A stretch of 54,014 bases of DNA from positions 1 to 54,014 of the forward strand of contig JAJECV010000068.1 of the NCBI GenBank assembly GCA_022821875.1, read 5' to 3'. A model generated the notes under the pieces. It was not told the origin of the DNA. It saw only the letters and a program-made list of their open reading frames with translations, and did not search any database. Below are positions 23,734-32,495 of this stretch, piece by piece. The position numbers and the translations under genes were made by a program. Every line of letters begins with the position of its first letter. Position 1 is the stretch's first letter. This DNA comes from Rhodothermales bacterium (GTDB taxonomy: Bacteria > Bacteroidota > Rhodothermia > Rhodothermales > Bin80).

Positions 23734-25728
23734 ATGTCCACTGATCTGACGGTTCAGCTTATTATTCTGCTGCCGCTCATCGGGGCAGCATTATTGGGAA
23801 TACTTCCTTTATTTGCCCATGGATTACGTTCCTATAAGGGGCTGCTGGGGGTGTTCGGCACCCTGATGGTTGCCATTCCATTCGGGCTTGCGGTAACACT
23901 TTTTGCGCAGGGTGTGGATACGGCACCGGTTACGTCCGTCTATACCTGGATGGGCGTGGGGGATTTCTCTATTGATATTGCGTACCGGATTGATCAACTC
24001 TCCCTGATCATGACGCTGGTGGTTACCGGGGTTGGCGCACTGATCCATGTTTATGCAACCGGTTACATGGCCGAAGACCGTTCCTTCTGGAAGTTCTTTG
24101 CGTACCTGAACCTGTTCATCTTCATGATGCTCAATCTGGTTCTGGCAGACAACCTGCTGCTGATGTTTCTGGGCTGGGAAGGCGTGGGACTCTGTTCCTA
24201 TCTCCTCATTGGATTCTGGTATGAAGAGCGCAAGAACAGTGCGGCAGCAAGTAAGGCGTTTATTGTAAACAGGGTAGGGGATTTTTGCTTCCTCATTGCC
24301 ATGTTTATTCTGGTTCGGGAAGTCGGGGGGCTGGATTTTGACCGTATATTATCGGGGGCGCAATTGATGTCCGAGGGCACCATTGCGATGGTGGTCTTCC
24401 TTCTGTTCCTGGGAGCAACGGGGAAGAGCGCCCAAATTCCTCTCTTTGTCTGGCTTCCCGATGCGATGGCAGGCCCGACTCCGGTCTCTGCGCTGATCCA
24501 TGCCGCAACGATGGTCACCAGCGGACTCTATCTGCTGGCAAGGCTGTCTCCGCTGGTTCTGATGACACCGGAGGTGATGACCGTGATTGCAGTGGTGGGG
24601 GCACTGACGGCGATTGTGGCCGCAACGATTGCCTTGACGCAGCGTGATATTAAACGTGTTCTGGCCTACTCAACAGTATCCCAGTTGGGGTATATGTTTA
24701 TGGCGGCGGGGGTCGGTGCATTCTTTGTCGCCATTTTTCATGTCATTACCCACGCTTTCTTCAAAGCATGCCTCTTTCTGGGGTCGGGGAGTGTGATTCA
24801 TGGGATGCATCATGTTGAACATGATCTTCGGCACAAAGGGTATGATGGTGATTTTGATGCCCAGGATATGCACTGCATGGGGGGACTGAAACAGTATATG
24901 CCCGTTACCCGGTGGACCTATCTTCTGGCGACGCTGGCAATTGCGGGAATCCCGTTGACGGCGGGATTCTTTTCAAAAGACGAAATCCTGTTCAAGGCAT
25001 TTGAATACGGATATGACGGGCACGGGTATGCGTGGTTGGTCTGGGGAATTGGACTGATCACGGCGCTCTTGACGGCATTCTACATGACACGCTCCTATAT
25101 GCTGACATTTGAGGGGGCACCAAGGTGGCCCATGAAGGAGGATGTGCATCCTCACGAGTCCCCGCGGTCCATGACGCTTCCGCTCATCATCTTGGCGGGC
25201 CTGTCGATGGTCGGAGGTGCCATCGGCTTCCCGAAAGTTGCCGAAAAGATTGGCCTGTCCAACTGGATCCATGATTATCTTGTCGGGCACGGGGATCATT
25301 CAGGCCCGGTTGCCGAGCCGGAAGTTCATGCTCATGTAAGTGTTGCCGCGGAGATCGTTCTTATCCTGCTGGGCGCATTCATTGCCGTTGCAGGGGTTTG
25401 GTGGGCATGGAGATTCTTTGCAAGGTATGAACTGGGAGGGGATCAGTTGATACGGGATCGATTTGGCGCTTTATATCGGTGGTGGCAGTCCAGTTATTAC
25501 TGGGACAGGTTTTATGAACGTACCATTGTGCGGCCGGTAATCGGTGGTGCCCACAAAGCGTTTGCACCGTTCGATCAATATGTAGTCGATGGGCTGGTCA
25601 ATGCAGCGGCCCGTGTATCCATGGCGTTCAGCTGGCTGTTCGGGCGCCTGCAGACCGGAGTTGTACAGAATTACGCATTGGCCATCCTGCTTGGATCTGT
25701 TTTAATGATTGCACTCTTTCTGATATAG
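23734..25728 (+). CDS. nuoL: NADH-quinone oxidoreductase subunit L
   Basis: 664 residues. An antiporter-like subunit with about 14 core helices plus the C-terminal lateral helix. Key segments include FLGWEGVGLCSYLLIGFW with its buried Glu, ATGKSAQIPLFVWLPDAMAGPTPVSALIHAATMV with the pumping Lys, and the broken-helix Lys region. A His-rich insertion (HVEHDLRHKG) lies after the broken helix and another before the lateral helix. It pumps protons at the distal end of complex I. Confidence 0.97.
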   Translation: MSTDLTVQLIILLPLIGAALLGILPLFAHGLRSYKGLLGVFGTLMVAIPFGLAVTLFAQGVDTAPVTSVYTWMGVGDFSIDIAYRIDQLSLIMTLVVTGVGALIHVYATGYMAEDRSFWKFFAYLNLFIFMMLNLVLADNLLLMFLGWEGVGLCSYLLIGFWYEERKNSAAASKAFIVNRVGDFCFLIAMFILVREVGGLDFDRILSGAQLMSEGTIAMVVFLLFLGATGKSAQIPLFVWLPDAMAGPTPVSALIHAATMVTSGLYLLARLSPLVLMTPEVMTVIAVVGALTAIVAATIALTQRDIKRVLAYSTVSQLGYMFMAAGVGAFFVAIFHVITHAFFKACLFLGSGSVIHGMHHVEHDLRHKGYDGDFDAQDMHCMGGLKQYMPVTRWTYLLATLAIAGIPLTAGFFSKDEILFKAFEYGYDGHGYAWLVWGIGLITALLTAFYMTRSYMLTFEGAPRWPMKEDVHPHESPRSMTLPLIILAGLSMVGGAIGFPKVAEKIGLSNWIHDYLVGHGDHSGPVAEPEVHAHVSVAAEIVLILLGAFIAVAGVWWAWRFFARYELGGDQLIRDRFGALYRWWQSSYYWDRFYERTIVRPVIGGAHKAFAPFDQYVVDGLVNAAARVSMAFSWLFGRLQTGVVQNYALAILLGSVLMIALFLI

Positions 25729-25734
25729 GCGGCG

Positions 25735-27351
25735 ATGGAACCTGGAAATCTCTTGAACGCAGTCATCTTTCTACCCTTGGTGGGAGCGATCCTGATGCTG
25801 GCGGCACCGAGTGACCGCTCAGTTCGATGGTTTGCGCTTCTGGTAACTCTGGGCACCTTTCTGCTTTCGATCCCGTTATGGTTTGGGTTTGATGTGGCAA
25901 GTGCAGCAAACTTGCAGTTTCGCGGGATGGAATTCCCGCTCATCTCAAAGAGCCTGGATATACGCTATCTCGTCGGAATTGACGGGTTCAGTCTGCTGCT
26001 TGTACTTCTGACGACCTTTCTGGGGCCAATTGTTGTTCTGTGTTCGTGGGCCTACATTAAAGAGAGCACGAAGGGCTACTATGTACTGCTGCTGATTTTG
26101 CAGACCGGTATGACGGGGGTATTCTGTGCTTTTGATGTCCTTCTCTTCTATATTTTCTTTGAACTCACGCTGATTCCGATGTATTTTCTCATTGGGATCT
26201 GGGGCGGAGAGCGCCGGATCTATGCGGCCATCAAATTTGTAATCTACACGATGGTCGGTTCCCTTCTGATGCTGGTTGCGATTCTGTACCTTGGATATGC
26301 GGCGGGGAATGCGGTCAACGATGGAGTATTTACGACGAATTATTTCAAGCTGCTGTCTTTTAATGTTCCGCTGGGGATGCAGACATGGCTGTTTGTTCTG
26401 TTTGCATTTGCGTTTGCGATTAAGGTGCCGGTGTTCCCATTTCATACCTGGCTGCCTGATGCACATGTGCAGGCACCGACCGGCGGATCGGTGATTCTGG
26501 CCGGCGTACTGCTGAAGATGGGGACCTATGGTCTGATTCGTTTCTGCCTGCCGTTTTTTCCGAGCGCTTCGGTGGCGCATACGCTCTTGATTGGGATTCT
26601 TGCTGTGATTGGAATTGTGTACGGTGCGCTGGTGTCCCGTGCGCAGACGGATGCCAAGAAACTGGTGGCCTATTCAAGTGTGAGTCATCTAGGTTTTGTA
26701 GTACTGGGAATCTTTGCACTGACGCTTGAAAGCATTCAGGGGGCCATGATTCAAATGATCAATCACGGGATTTCCACGGGTGCATTATTTTTAATTGTCG
26801 GGATGTTGTACGAGCGGCGGCACACGCGTCTGATGTCGGATTATGGCGGTATTGCCAGATCTGTACCGATTTTGACGTTCTTTATGGTACTGACGGCACT
26901 GGCGAGTGCGGGACTGCCCGGGTTGAATGGTTTTGTTGGCGAGTTTCTGATTCTGGTTGGAGCATTTGGCAGTGAGGCCCCGGGGATGCCCGCCCTGACG
27001 ATCATTGCCACGACAGGGGTGATCCTCGCCGCCGTGTATTTACTCTGGATGCTGAGCCGGATGTTTTTTGGTCCCTTAACGGTGGAAGCCAATCGGAATA
27101 TGCCGGATCTGAATCGCCGGGAACTGGTGATCCTTGTTCCCATGGCACTGCTCATGATTGTGATGGGGCTCATGCCGCAGCCCTTCTTAAAGGTGAGTGA
27201 ACCGGCAGCAACGCGGCTGATCGAAGTCATTGAAGAGAAGCGTGCCTATGCAGAGATTGATGATCCGGGTCTGCAGCGCACCTTTGAAATGAAACGAAGG
27301 GCCGTCCAGTCTACACCATCATCATCAGATCCAACAACGTATCAACCCTAA
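25735..27351 (+). CDS. nuoM: NADH-quinone oxidoreductase subunit M
   Basis: 538 residues, about 14 membrane helices. The antiporter-like core motifs are present: FFELTLIPMYFLIGIWGG with its conserved Glu, and KVPVFPFHTWLPDAHVQAPTGGSVILAGVLLKMGTYG with the channel Lys and the conserved Lys of the second half-channel. It starts 6 bases after nuoL. The C-terminus has a cytosolic extension of about 40 polar residues not present in Escherichia coli NuoM. Confidence 0.97.
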   Translation: MEPGNLLNAVIFLPLVGAILMLAAPSDRSVRWFALLVTLGTFLLSIPLWFGFDVASAANLQFRGMEFPLISKSLDIRYLVGIDGFSLLLVLLTTFLGPIVVLCSWAYIKESTKGYYVLLLILQTGMTGVFCAFDVLLFYIFFELTLIPMYFLIGIWGGERRIYAAIKFVIYTMVGSLLMLVAILYLGYAAGNAVNDGVFTTNYFKLLSFNVPLGMQTWLFVLFAFAFAIKVPVFPFHTWLPDAHVQAPTGGSVILAGVLLKMGTYGLIRFCLPFFPSASVAHTLLIGILAVIGIVYGALVSRAQTDAKKLVAYSSVSHLGFVVLGIFALTLESIQGAMIQMINHGISTGALFLIVGMLYERRHTRLMSDYGGIARSVPILTFFMVLTALASAGLPGLNGFVGEFLILVGAFGSEAPGMPALTIIATTGVILAAVYLLWMLSRMFFGPLTVEANRNMPDLNRRELVILVPMALLMIVMGLMPQPFLKVSEPAATRLIEVIEEKRAYAEIDDPGLQRTFEMKRRAVQSTPSSSDPTTYQP

Positions 27352-27366
27352 TCAATCCTGAGTCCA

Positions 27367-28917
27367 ATGACGATTCCACGTACATCTTATTTGTGGCTTG
27401 TCCTACTCCTTCTTTTCGGCAGTTCTACGGTTCTGGCCCAAGAGAATGAAGCCGCGCCAGAAGCAGTCCATGAAGTTGAGGGAAGTGCGGAAGGAGTGAT
27501 GGAAAGCGCCGAGGGCGCGGATCATAGCGAACAGGAGGCACACGCGGATGAAGGGGAGTACGGGGATGGTCACGGTGGCGGACATGCCAAGGTGCTCCCT
27601 CCGTTATGGCTGGTGGCTCCTTTTGTACTTCTTCTTTTAATGATTGCAACCGGGCCGCTCTTTTACGGGCATCACTGGCACCATCATTATCCGAAGTATG
27701 CCGTTGGACTCGGGGCCTTTGTAACGGTATATTATCTGTTTGTGTTAGGGGATGGAATTTCAATGCTTCATGCATTGCAGGAATATCTCTCGTTCATTGC
27801 GCTGGTGGCTTCGCTATTTATTGCGGCGAGCGGGATTTTCCTGAAGGTCAATGCAAGGGGAACTCCGCTTGCGAATATTTCAATCCTTTCAGTGGGGGCT
27901 GTCATCGCAAACCTGATTGCCACCACCGGTGCAGCCATGTTGTTTATCCGTCCGTATATGCGCCTCAATCGGGGACGCTTGAAGGCGTATCACATTGTTT
28001 TCTTCATCTTTATTGTCGCGAATGTCGGTGGAGCGATGACCCCGATTGGGGATCCGCCGCTGTTTCTTGGATTTTTGCGCGGTGTACCATTTTTCTGGAC
28101 CGCCGCCCATGTCTGGTACATCTGGATCCCGACTCTGATTGTATTACTTGGCATTTTCTATGTGATTGACAGTCGCAACAAGGCGCAGTCAACCACAGAT
28201 ATTTCTTCGGGCAAGACGATTGAATTACAGGGGAACCGCAGTTTCATTTTTGTCGTGATCATTGTGATCTCTGTCTTTATTGATCCCAATGTGATCACTG
28301 CATTAAAGGGCACCCCGTTTGACCTCGTTGGCACCTACCATCTTCCTTTTGGAATTCGGGAGATTATTATGTTCTCTATGTGTGTACTTGCTTTTAAGTA
28401 CTGTGATCAGGAGGCGTTGAAAAAGAACGAGTTTACGTTTGAGCCGATTCGGGAGGTTGGCTGGCTGTTTCTTGGTATCTTTGCCTGCATGGTGCCGGCG
28501 CTGGCCTTGATCTCGAACTATGCCGCGGAGAATGCATCCGGTCTCAATGCGACAACCTTTTACTGGGGCACCGGTACGCTGTCGGGAGTGCTGGACAATG
28601 CGCCCACCTATCTGAATTTCCTGGCAGCTGCCATGGGTAAGTTTGGGATGGATGTAAATAATGCAATGGATGTGCGGGAATTTGCGAATGCGGACGCGTC
28701 CATGCTCTACCTCTCCGCAATCTCAATTGCGGCGGTGTTCTTTGGTGCGATGACCTATATCGGCAATGCACCGAACTTTATGGTCAAGGCCATTGCTGAA
28801 TCTAATGGTGCGGATGTCCCTTCCTTTGTTGGCTACTTAGTCAAGTACGGACTGACGATCCTGCTGCCGGTTTATGCAGTGGTATGGCTGGTTTTCTATA
28901 GTGGATGGATCTTTTAA
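27367..28917 (+). CDS. nhaD: NhaD-type Na+/H+ antiporter within the complex I operon
   Basis: 516 residues. An apparent cleavable leader is followed by an acidic, His-rich extracytoplasmic segment (about 26-75), then some 12 membrane helices. NhaD-family signatures include NVGGAMTPIGDPPLFLGFLRG, DNAPTYLNF and GAMTYIGNAPNFMVKAIAE, the two inverted hairpin repeats that form the ion site. It sits 15 bases after nuoM. In Rhodothermus marinus nhaD also lies among complex I genes, so functional coupling between sodium exchange and NADH oxidation has been proposed there; for this organism it is inference. Confidence 0.95.
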   Translation: MTIPRTSYLWLVLLLLFGSSTVLAQENEAAPEAVHEVEGSAEGVMESAEGADHSEQEAHADEGEYGDGHGGGHAKVLPPLWLVAPFVLLLLMIATGPLFYGHHWHHHYPKYAVGLGAFVTVYYLFVLGDGISMLHALQEYLSFIALVASLFIAASGIFLKVNARGTPLANISILSVGAVIANLIATTGAAMLFIRPYMRLNRGRLKAYHIVFFIFIVANVGGAMTPIGDPPLFLGFLRGVPFFWTAAHVWYIWIPTLIVLLGIFYVIDSRNKAQSTTDISSGKTIELQGNRSFIFVVIIVISVFIDPNVITALKGTPFDLVGTYHLPFGIREIIMFSMCVLAFKYCDQEALKKNEFTFEPIREVGWLFLGIFACMVPALALISNYAAENASGLNATTFYWGTGTLSGVLDNAPTYLNFLAAAMGKFGMDVNNAMDVREFANADASMLYLSAISIAAVFFGAMTYIGNAPNFMVKAIAESNGADVPSFVGYLVKYGLTILLPVYAVVWLVFYSGWIF

Positions 28918-28933
28918 TCAGTACAGTAAGCTC

Positions 28934-29227
28934 ATGAATCGTGACCCGCTGGATCAAAAGACACGTCAAGACGCGCTTGCGTCCCTGCCGAGTTGGACGT
29001 TTCGCGACAACCGACTTGTCCGAACCTTCGAGTTTGAAAATTTTCGCCAGGCCGTTGCCTTCATTGTGCATATCGGCTTCCATGCAGATCATTTGGACCA
29101 TCATCCTATTTTGTACAATGTATACAATAAGGTCACCATTGAACTGACGACTCACAGTGCAGGGAATCAGGTTACTCAGATGGATGTGCTTTTAGCACAG
29201 GCTATAGATAAGGTGTTTGACAAGTAA
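28934..29227 (+). CDS. pcd: pterin-4a-carbinolamine dehydratase
   Basis: 97 residues from ATG at 28934. The dehydratase active site is visible as His56-His57-Pro58 (DHHPILYNVYNKVTIEL) and His74 (TTHSAG), matching the H-H-P...T-H-D pattern of the PCD/DCoH family. The enzyme dehydrates 4a-hydroxytetrahydropterin in aromatic hydroxylation, but no hydroxylase is near. It lies between nhaD and nuoN, the same position as in Rhodothermus marinus, which hints at a role linked to complex I, perhaps in assembly or regulation; this is unproven. Confidence 0.95.
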   Translation: MNRDPLDQKTRQDALASLPSWTFRDNRLVRTFEFENFRQAVAFIVHIGFHADHLDHHPILYNVYNKVTIELTTHSAGNQVTQMDVLLAQAIDKVFDK

Positions 29228-29236
29228 ATTTTTTCT

Positions 29237-30736
29237 ATGGAGATCGCATCTGCATTTGATACTATCCTGACGGATCTGGCCGGAGGGGCCTCCATTCTCT
29301 GGCTTTCGCTTGTGGGGGTGATCGTCATTGTGTGGGATATTTTCCGTAACAATGCGCGTGAATTGCCCTGGGTGGCAGGGGTGTCGCTCGGCATTGCGCT
29401 GGTGTATGAACTCTTCAAGGTTGCCGATCCTGCTTCAACGGTATTTTTTTCGCTCATTCAGACGGGGGGGGAGGCCTCGTTTATCAGTGTGACCATTTTA
29501 TTGAGTGCACTGTTTTCCATGATCCTCTCGGTTCCCTATCTGAAAGGGATCGGGCGCAGTTACGGGGAGATCTATGCGCTCATGCTGTTTGCGACGAGCG
29601 GGATGGTTCTATTGGGGACGGCCAACAACATGGTGACGGTGTTTGTAGGACTGGAAACCATGTCCATCGCACTCTACATCCTCACGGGCATTGTTCGCAG
29701 TGACGAGGGGGCACTGGAGAGTGCACTCAAGTATTTTTTACTGGGCGCGTTCTCAACCGGCTTCTTTCTGTATGGCATTGCGCTCATTTACGGTGCAACG
29801 GGGACCATGTATTTTACGGAGATGGCGATCGGGTATTCGGTGAGTGAATTACAGCTGCTCTTTTGGGTCGGGGTGGCATTATTTCTGGTTGGATTCCTGT
29901 TTAAGGTGGGTGCAGTTCCATTCCACATGTGGACACCGGATGTCTATCAGGGGGCACCCACCCCGCTGACGGGTTTTATGGCAACCGCCTCCAAGGCGGC
30001 CGCCTTTGCTGCACTGGTGCTGGTACTCCACCATGGAATCGGCACATTGGATATCGGGGGTGCCGACTGGCAGTTGGCGCTGGCGCTCGTTGCACTGGTA
30101 ACGGTCGTATTTGGAAATCTTCTTGCCCTGACGCAGGATAATGTGAAGCGGATGCTTGCCTACTCGTCTATTGCGCATGCGGGCTACGTACTCATTGCAT
30201 TGGCCGCGGGCACTAGTGAAGCGTATGCAGGTGCAGTGTACTATCTCCTGATTTATGCACTGATGAATATTGGGGCATTCGGTGCGATTGCGTTATTGGA
30301 GTGGGATGGCAAAGAGGGGCGTTTGCAGACGCTGGATTCGCTTGCGGGTATTGGCTTCAAGAAGCCTCTGATCGGGGTCACGATGGGAGTGTTCATGTTC
30401 AGTTTGACGGGCTTTCCACCTCTGGGAGGTTTCTTTGGAAAGCTTGCCGTTTTCGCACCGGCGGTGGACGCGGGTCTGACCTGGCTGGCGATTGTGGGGG
30501 TGCTGGCCAGTGTATTTTCGGGGTATTACTATTTGCGCGTACTGTATGTATTCTGGATGAAGCCTGCCGGGGATGGGGATCCGGCCGTTCAGTCCGGCAC
30601 ATTCCCGGTTCCCCGTTCGTCTTCCATTATTCTTGTGACCTGTGCGGTCCTGTTATTGGGGATCGGTTTCATTCCGGGAATCCGGGATCTGACGCTGTCC
30701 TTTTTTGTACCGGGTTCATTTGTGACCCTTCCGTAG
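29237..30736 (+). CDS. nuoN: NADH-quinone oxidoreductase subunit N
   Basis: 499 residues, about 14 membrane helices. It shows GLETMSIALYILTGI with the conserved Glu, the Lys region LFKVGAVPFHMWTPDVYQGAPTPLTGFMATASKAAAFAA, and ALTQDNVKRMLAYSSIAHAGYVLI with the second Lys. It starts 9 bases after pcd and closes the complex I part of the operon. Confidence 0.97.
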   Translation: MEIASAFDTILTDLAGGASILWLSLVGVIVIVWDIFRNNARELPWVAGVSLGIALVYELFKVADPASTVFFSLIQTGGEASFISVTILLSALFSMILSVPYLKGIGRSYGEIYALMLFATSGMVLLGTANNMVTVFVGLETMSIALYILTGIVRSDEGALESALKYFLLGAFSTGFFLYGIALIYGATGTMYFTEMAIGYSVSELQLLFWVGVALFLVGFLFKVGAVPFHMWTPDVYQGAPTPLTGFMATASKAAAFAALVLVLHHGIGTLDIGGADWQLALALVALVTVVFGNLLALTQDNVKRMLAYSSIAHAGYVLIALAAGTSEAYAGAVYYLLIYALMNIGAFGAIALLEWDGKEGRLQTLDSLAGIGFKKPLIGVTMGVFMFSLTGFPPLGGFFGKLAVFAPAVDAGLTWLAIVGVLASVFSGYYYLRVLYVFWMKPAGDGDPAVQSGTFPVPRSSSIILVTCAVLLLGIGFIPGIRDLTLSFFVPGSFVTLP

Positions 30737-30745
30737 TTGTTCAAA

Positions 30746-31282
30746 ATGAGAACGCTGATTGAGGATCTCCTGCCGCATGCTCCGAAGATCGGGTTGTATG
30801 TTGCCCCCGAAATTCCCTCAAAAAAGCTAAGAGGGGCAACCCGTGATTATGCGAAAGGGACGCATTCCGAAGATGTCCTTGCGCTATATGATGGCACCTT
30901 CCTGGGCAACGGACGGGACGGTGCAGTTTTCTTGGAAGACCGTCTGATTTTTCAGAACTCAGACCTAGAGCCGTCTCAGACTGTATGCTACCGGGATATT
31001 GTATTTGTTGAGTCTAAGCGGTCAAAGCTTCGCGGAGCGCATATTACAATGGAGGTAAACCGGGGGAGGGCGACCTTTTCGGTCAAACTTGATCTTTCGA
31101 AAAACCCGGGAAGTCTTACCTATATTGAACAACTGCTTCGTAAGGTTATGTTGCTCCCGGATCCTTCAACAAATTCCGAGGAGACGGACTGGGAGGCAGT
31201 TGTGCAGGCGCTGGAGTGCCTGCGTTCTGAGGGGCGCTTAACCCGGACGGACTTCAGGCGTCTGATGGAGATCCGCCCTTAA
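30746..31282 (+). CDS. unknown protein, possible PH-like domain
   Basis: 178 residues from ATG at 30746, 9 bases after nuoN, so likely on the nuo transcript. Residues of about 45-130 show the alternating strands and closing helix of a bacterial PH-like fold (VLALYDGTFLGNGRDGAVFLEDRLIF, then CYRDIVFVES, then an amphipathic helix). The C-terminal 40 residues form a helical segment. No signal peptide, no membrane helix and no catalytic motif is evident. The fold call is by pattern only. Confidence 0.65.
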   Translation: MRTLIEDLLPHAPKIGLYVAPEIPSKKLRGATRDYAKGTHSEDVLALYDGTFLGNGRDGAVFLEDRLIFQNSDLEPSQTVCYRDIVFVESKRSKLRGAHITMEVNRGRATFSVKLDLSKNPGSLTYIEQLLRKVMLLPDPSTNSEETDWEAVVQALECLRSEGRLTRTDFRRLMEIRP

Positions 31283-31365
31283 TGAACCCACAAGATATTC
31301 GTAGAATGATGGAACCATCTGTGTTCTTCAGAGTATTCACTCACACACCAAATCAATCCAATTAA

Positions 31366-31980
31366 ATGGCTTTTGAACTTCCTAGTCTTCCGTATGCGCA
31401 TGACGCTCTGGAACCTTACATTGACCGGCGAACCATGGAGATTCACCATGGGAAGCACCACAATGCGTACACCACGAACCTGAACAACGCCTTGGATGGG
31501 CATGCAAGTCTTCAGGGCAAATCCATTGAAGATCTCTTGCGTGGAATTTCGGGTTTACCGGAGGGGATCCAGGGGGCGGTCCGTAACAATGGCGGCGGCT
31601 TTGCCAATCACAATCTTTTCTGGACAATCCTCAGCCCTATTGGCGGAGGCGCTCCGGGCGGTGCTTTGGCAGGGGCCATTGACAATGCATTCGGCTCATT
31701 GGAGGATTTTAAGACAAAATTCTCGGCGGCGGCGGGAACGCGGTTTGGCAGTGGGTGGGCATGGCTTGTTGTTGATGCGGAGGGTGCGCTTCATGTGTAC
31801 TCTACCGCGAATCAGGACAGTCCATATATGCAGGGTCATACGCCCATTCTTGGGCTGGATGTATGGGAGCATGCCTATTACCTGAATTACCAGAATCGCC
31901 GTCCCGATTATGTGGCTGCATTCTGGAATGTCGTGAACTGGAGTCAGGTTGCTGCCAACTTTGCTGCTGCAACGGGGTAG
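31366..31980 (+). CDS. Fe/Mn superoxide dismutase
   Basis: 204 residues. The four metal ligands are visible: His27 (EIHHGKHH), His82 (FANHNLFW), Asp165 and His169 ([11 protein letters not shown]). Gly-Gly-Gly before FANHN and the residue set near the metal are closer to Mn-type enzymes, but cambialistic use cannot be excluded. No signal peptide, so cytosolic. It converts superoxide to peroxide and oxygen; its place right after the respiratory operon is sensible but it has its own upstream gap of 83 bases. Confidence 0.96.
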   Translation: MAFELPSLPYAHDALEPYIDRRTMEIHHGKHHNAYTTNLNNALDGHASLQGKSIEDLLRGISGLPEGIQGAVRNNGGGFANHNLFWTILSPIGGGAPGGALAGAIDNAFGSLEDFKTKFSAAAGTRFGSGWAWLVVDAEGALHVYSTANQDSPYMQGHTPILGLDVWEHAYYLNYQNRRPDYVAAFWNVVNWSQVAANFAAATG

Positions 31981-31998
31981 TCCTTCAGGTTACATATG

Positions 31999-32021
31999 AT
32001 TTGAAGCCAAGTGCTTCAAAT
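31999..32021. terminator. hairpin after the superoxide dismutase gene
   Basis: ATTTGAAGC (31999-32007) and GCTTCAAAT (32013-32021) pair perfectly around the loop CAAGT, 18 bases after the dismutase stop. There is no T-run after it, so it would be an atypical terminator or an mRNA-stabilising end. Confidence 0.4.
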
Positions 32022-32495
32022 GTAGCAGGGTTGTTGTTGACATCCTCTGTCGTGGTGTGCTGTTTTCGAATTTCTTCCGTCTGTATGATATGCGGGGAGG
32101 GGGCACGAGGGCCTGTCGGTTCTGAATACGGTAGAGCGGATGCATGGACACCGGACATGGAGGACATGCAGGCGGGAAGATCTTAATAAGACGTTCCTTC
32201 ACACGAACCTTTTTTGTTTCTCAATCGCCAACATCTATCCAGAAACAATCTGGGCGGTGGATAAGGATAAAATTTGAGCGATTTTAGCATGCTTGGATGT
32301 GTCCAAGCGTTCTAAAACAAACTGGATGTGTCCTGTACGGGGAAATTCTCATTCGGTGGCATTGCATCATTTAATGATGCAATGAATGGACGGTTGGATC
32401 CGGCATAGATGTCCACCGCTCTATTTTAGGATCAGGATTATGGGTGATGTCAGGTCGGGATTTGTCGGCGGGAGCCCCAAGTGTAGGCGTGGAAC
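32022..32495. other. intergenic stretch with two further hairpins
   Basis: No gene is seen between the dismutase and the AAA ATPase gene. GCTTGGA/TCCAAGC around TGTG (32291-32308) forms a 7-bp hairpin whose core GGATGTGTCC recurs at 32324-32333. The 12-bp stem at 32360-32384 is described separately. Confidence 0.4.
32360..32384. repeat. 12-bp perfect hairpin
   Basis: CATTGCATCATT (32360-32371) and AATGATGCAATG (32373-32384) are exact inverse complements around a single T. A palindrome of this length with almost no loop is more typical of a protein-binding dyad or a cruciform than of a terminator, and no T-tract follows. It lies about 110 bases beyond the 3' end of the AAA ATPase gene. Confidence 0.6.
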
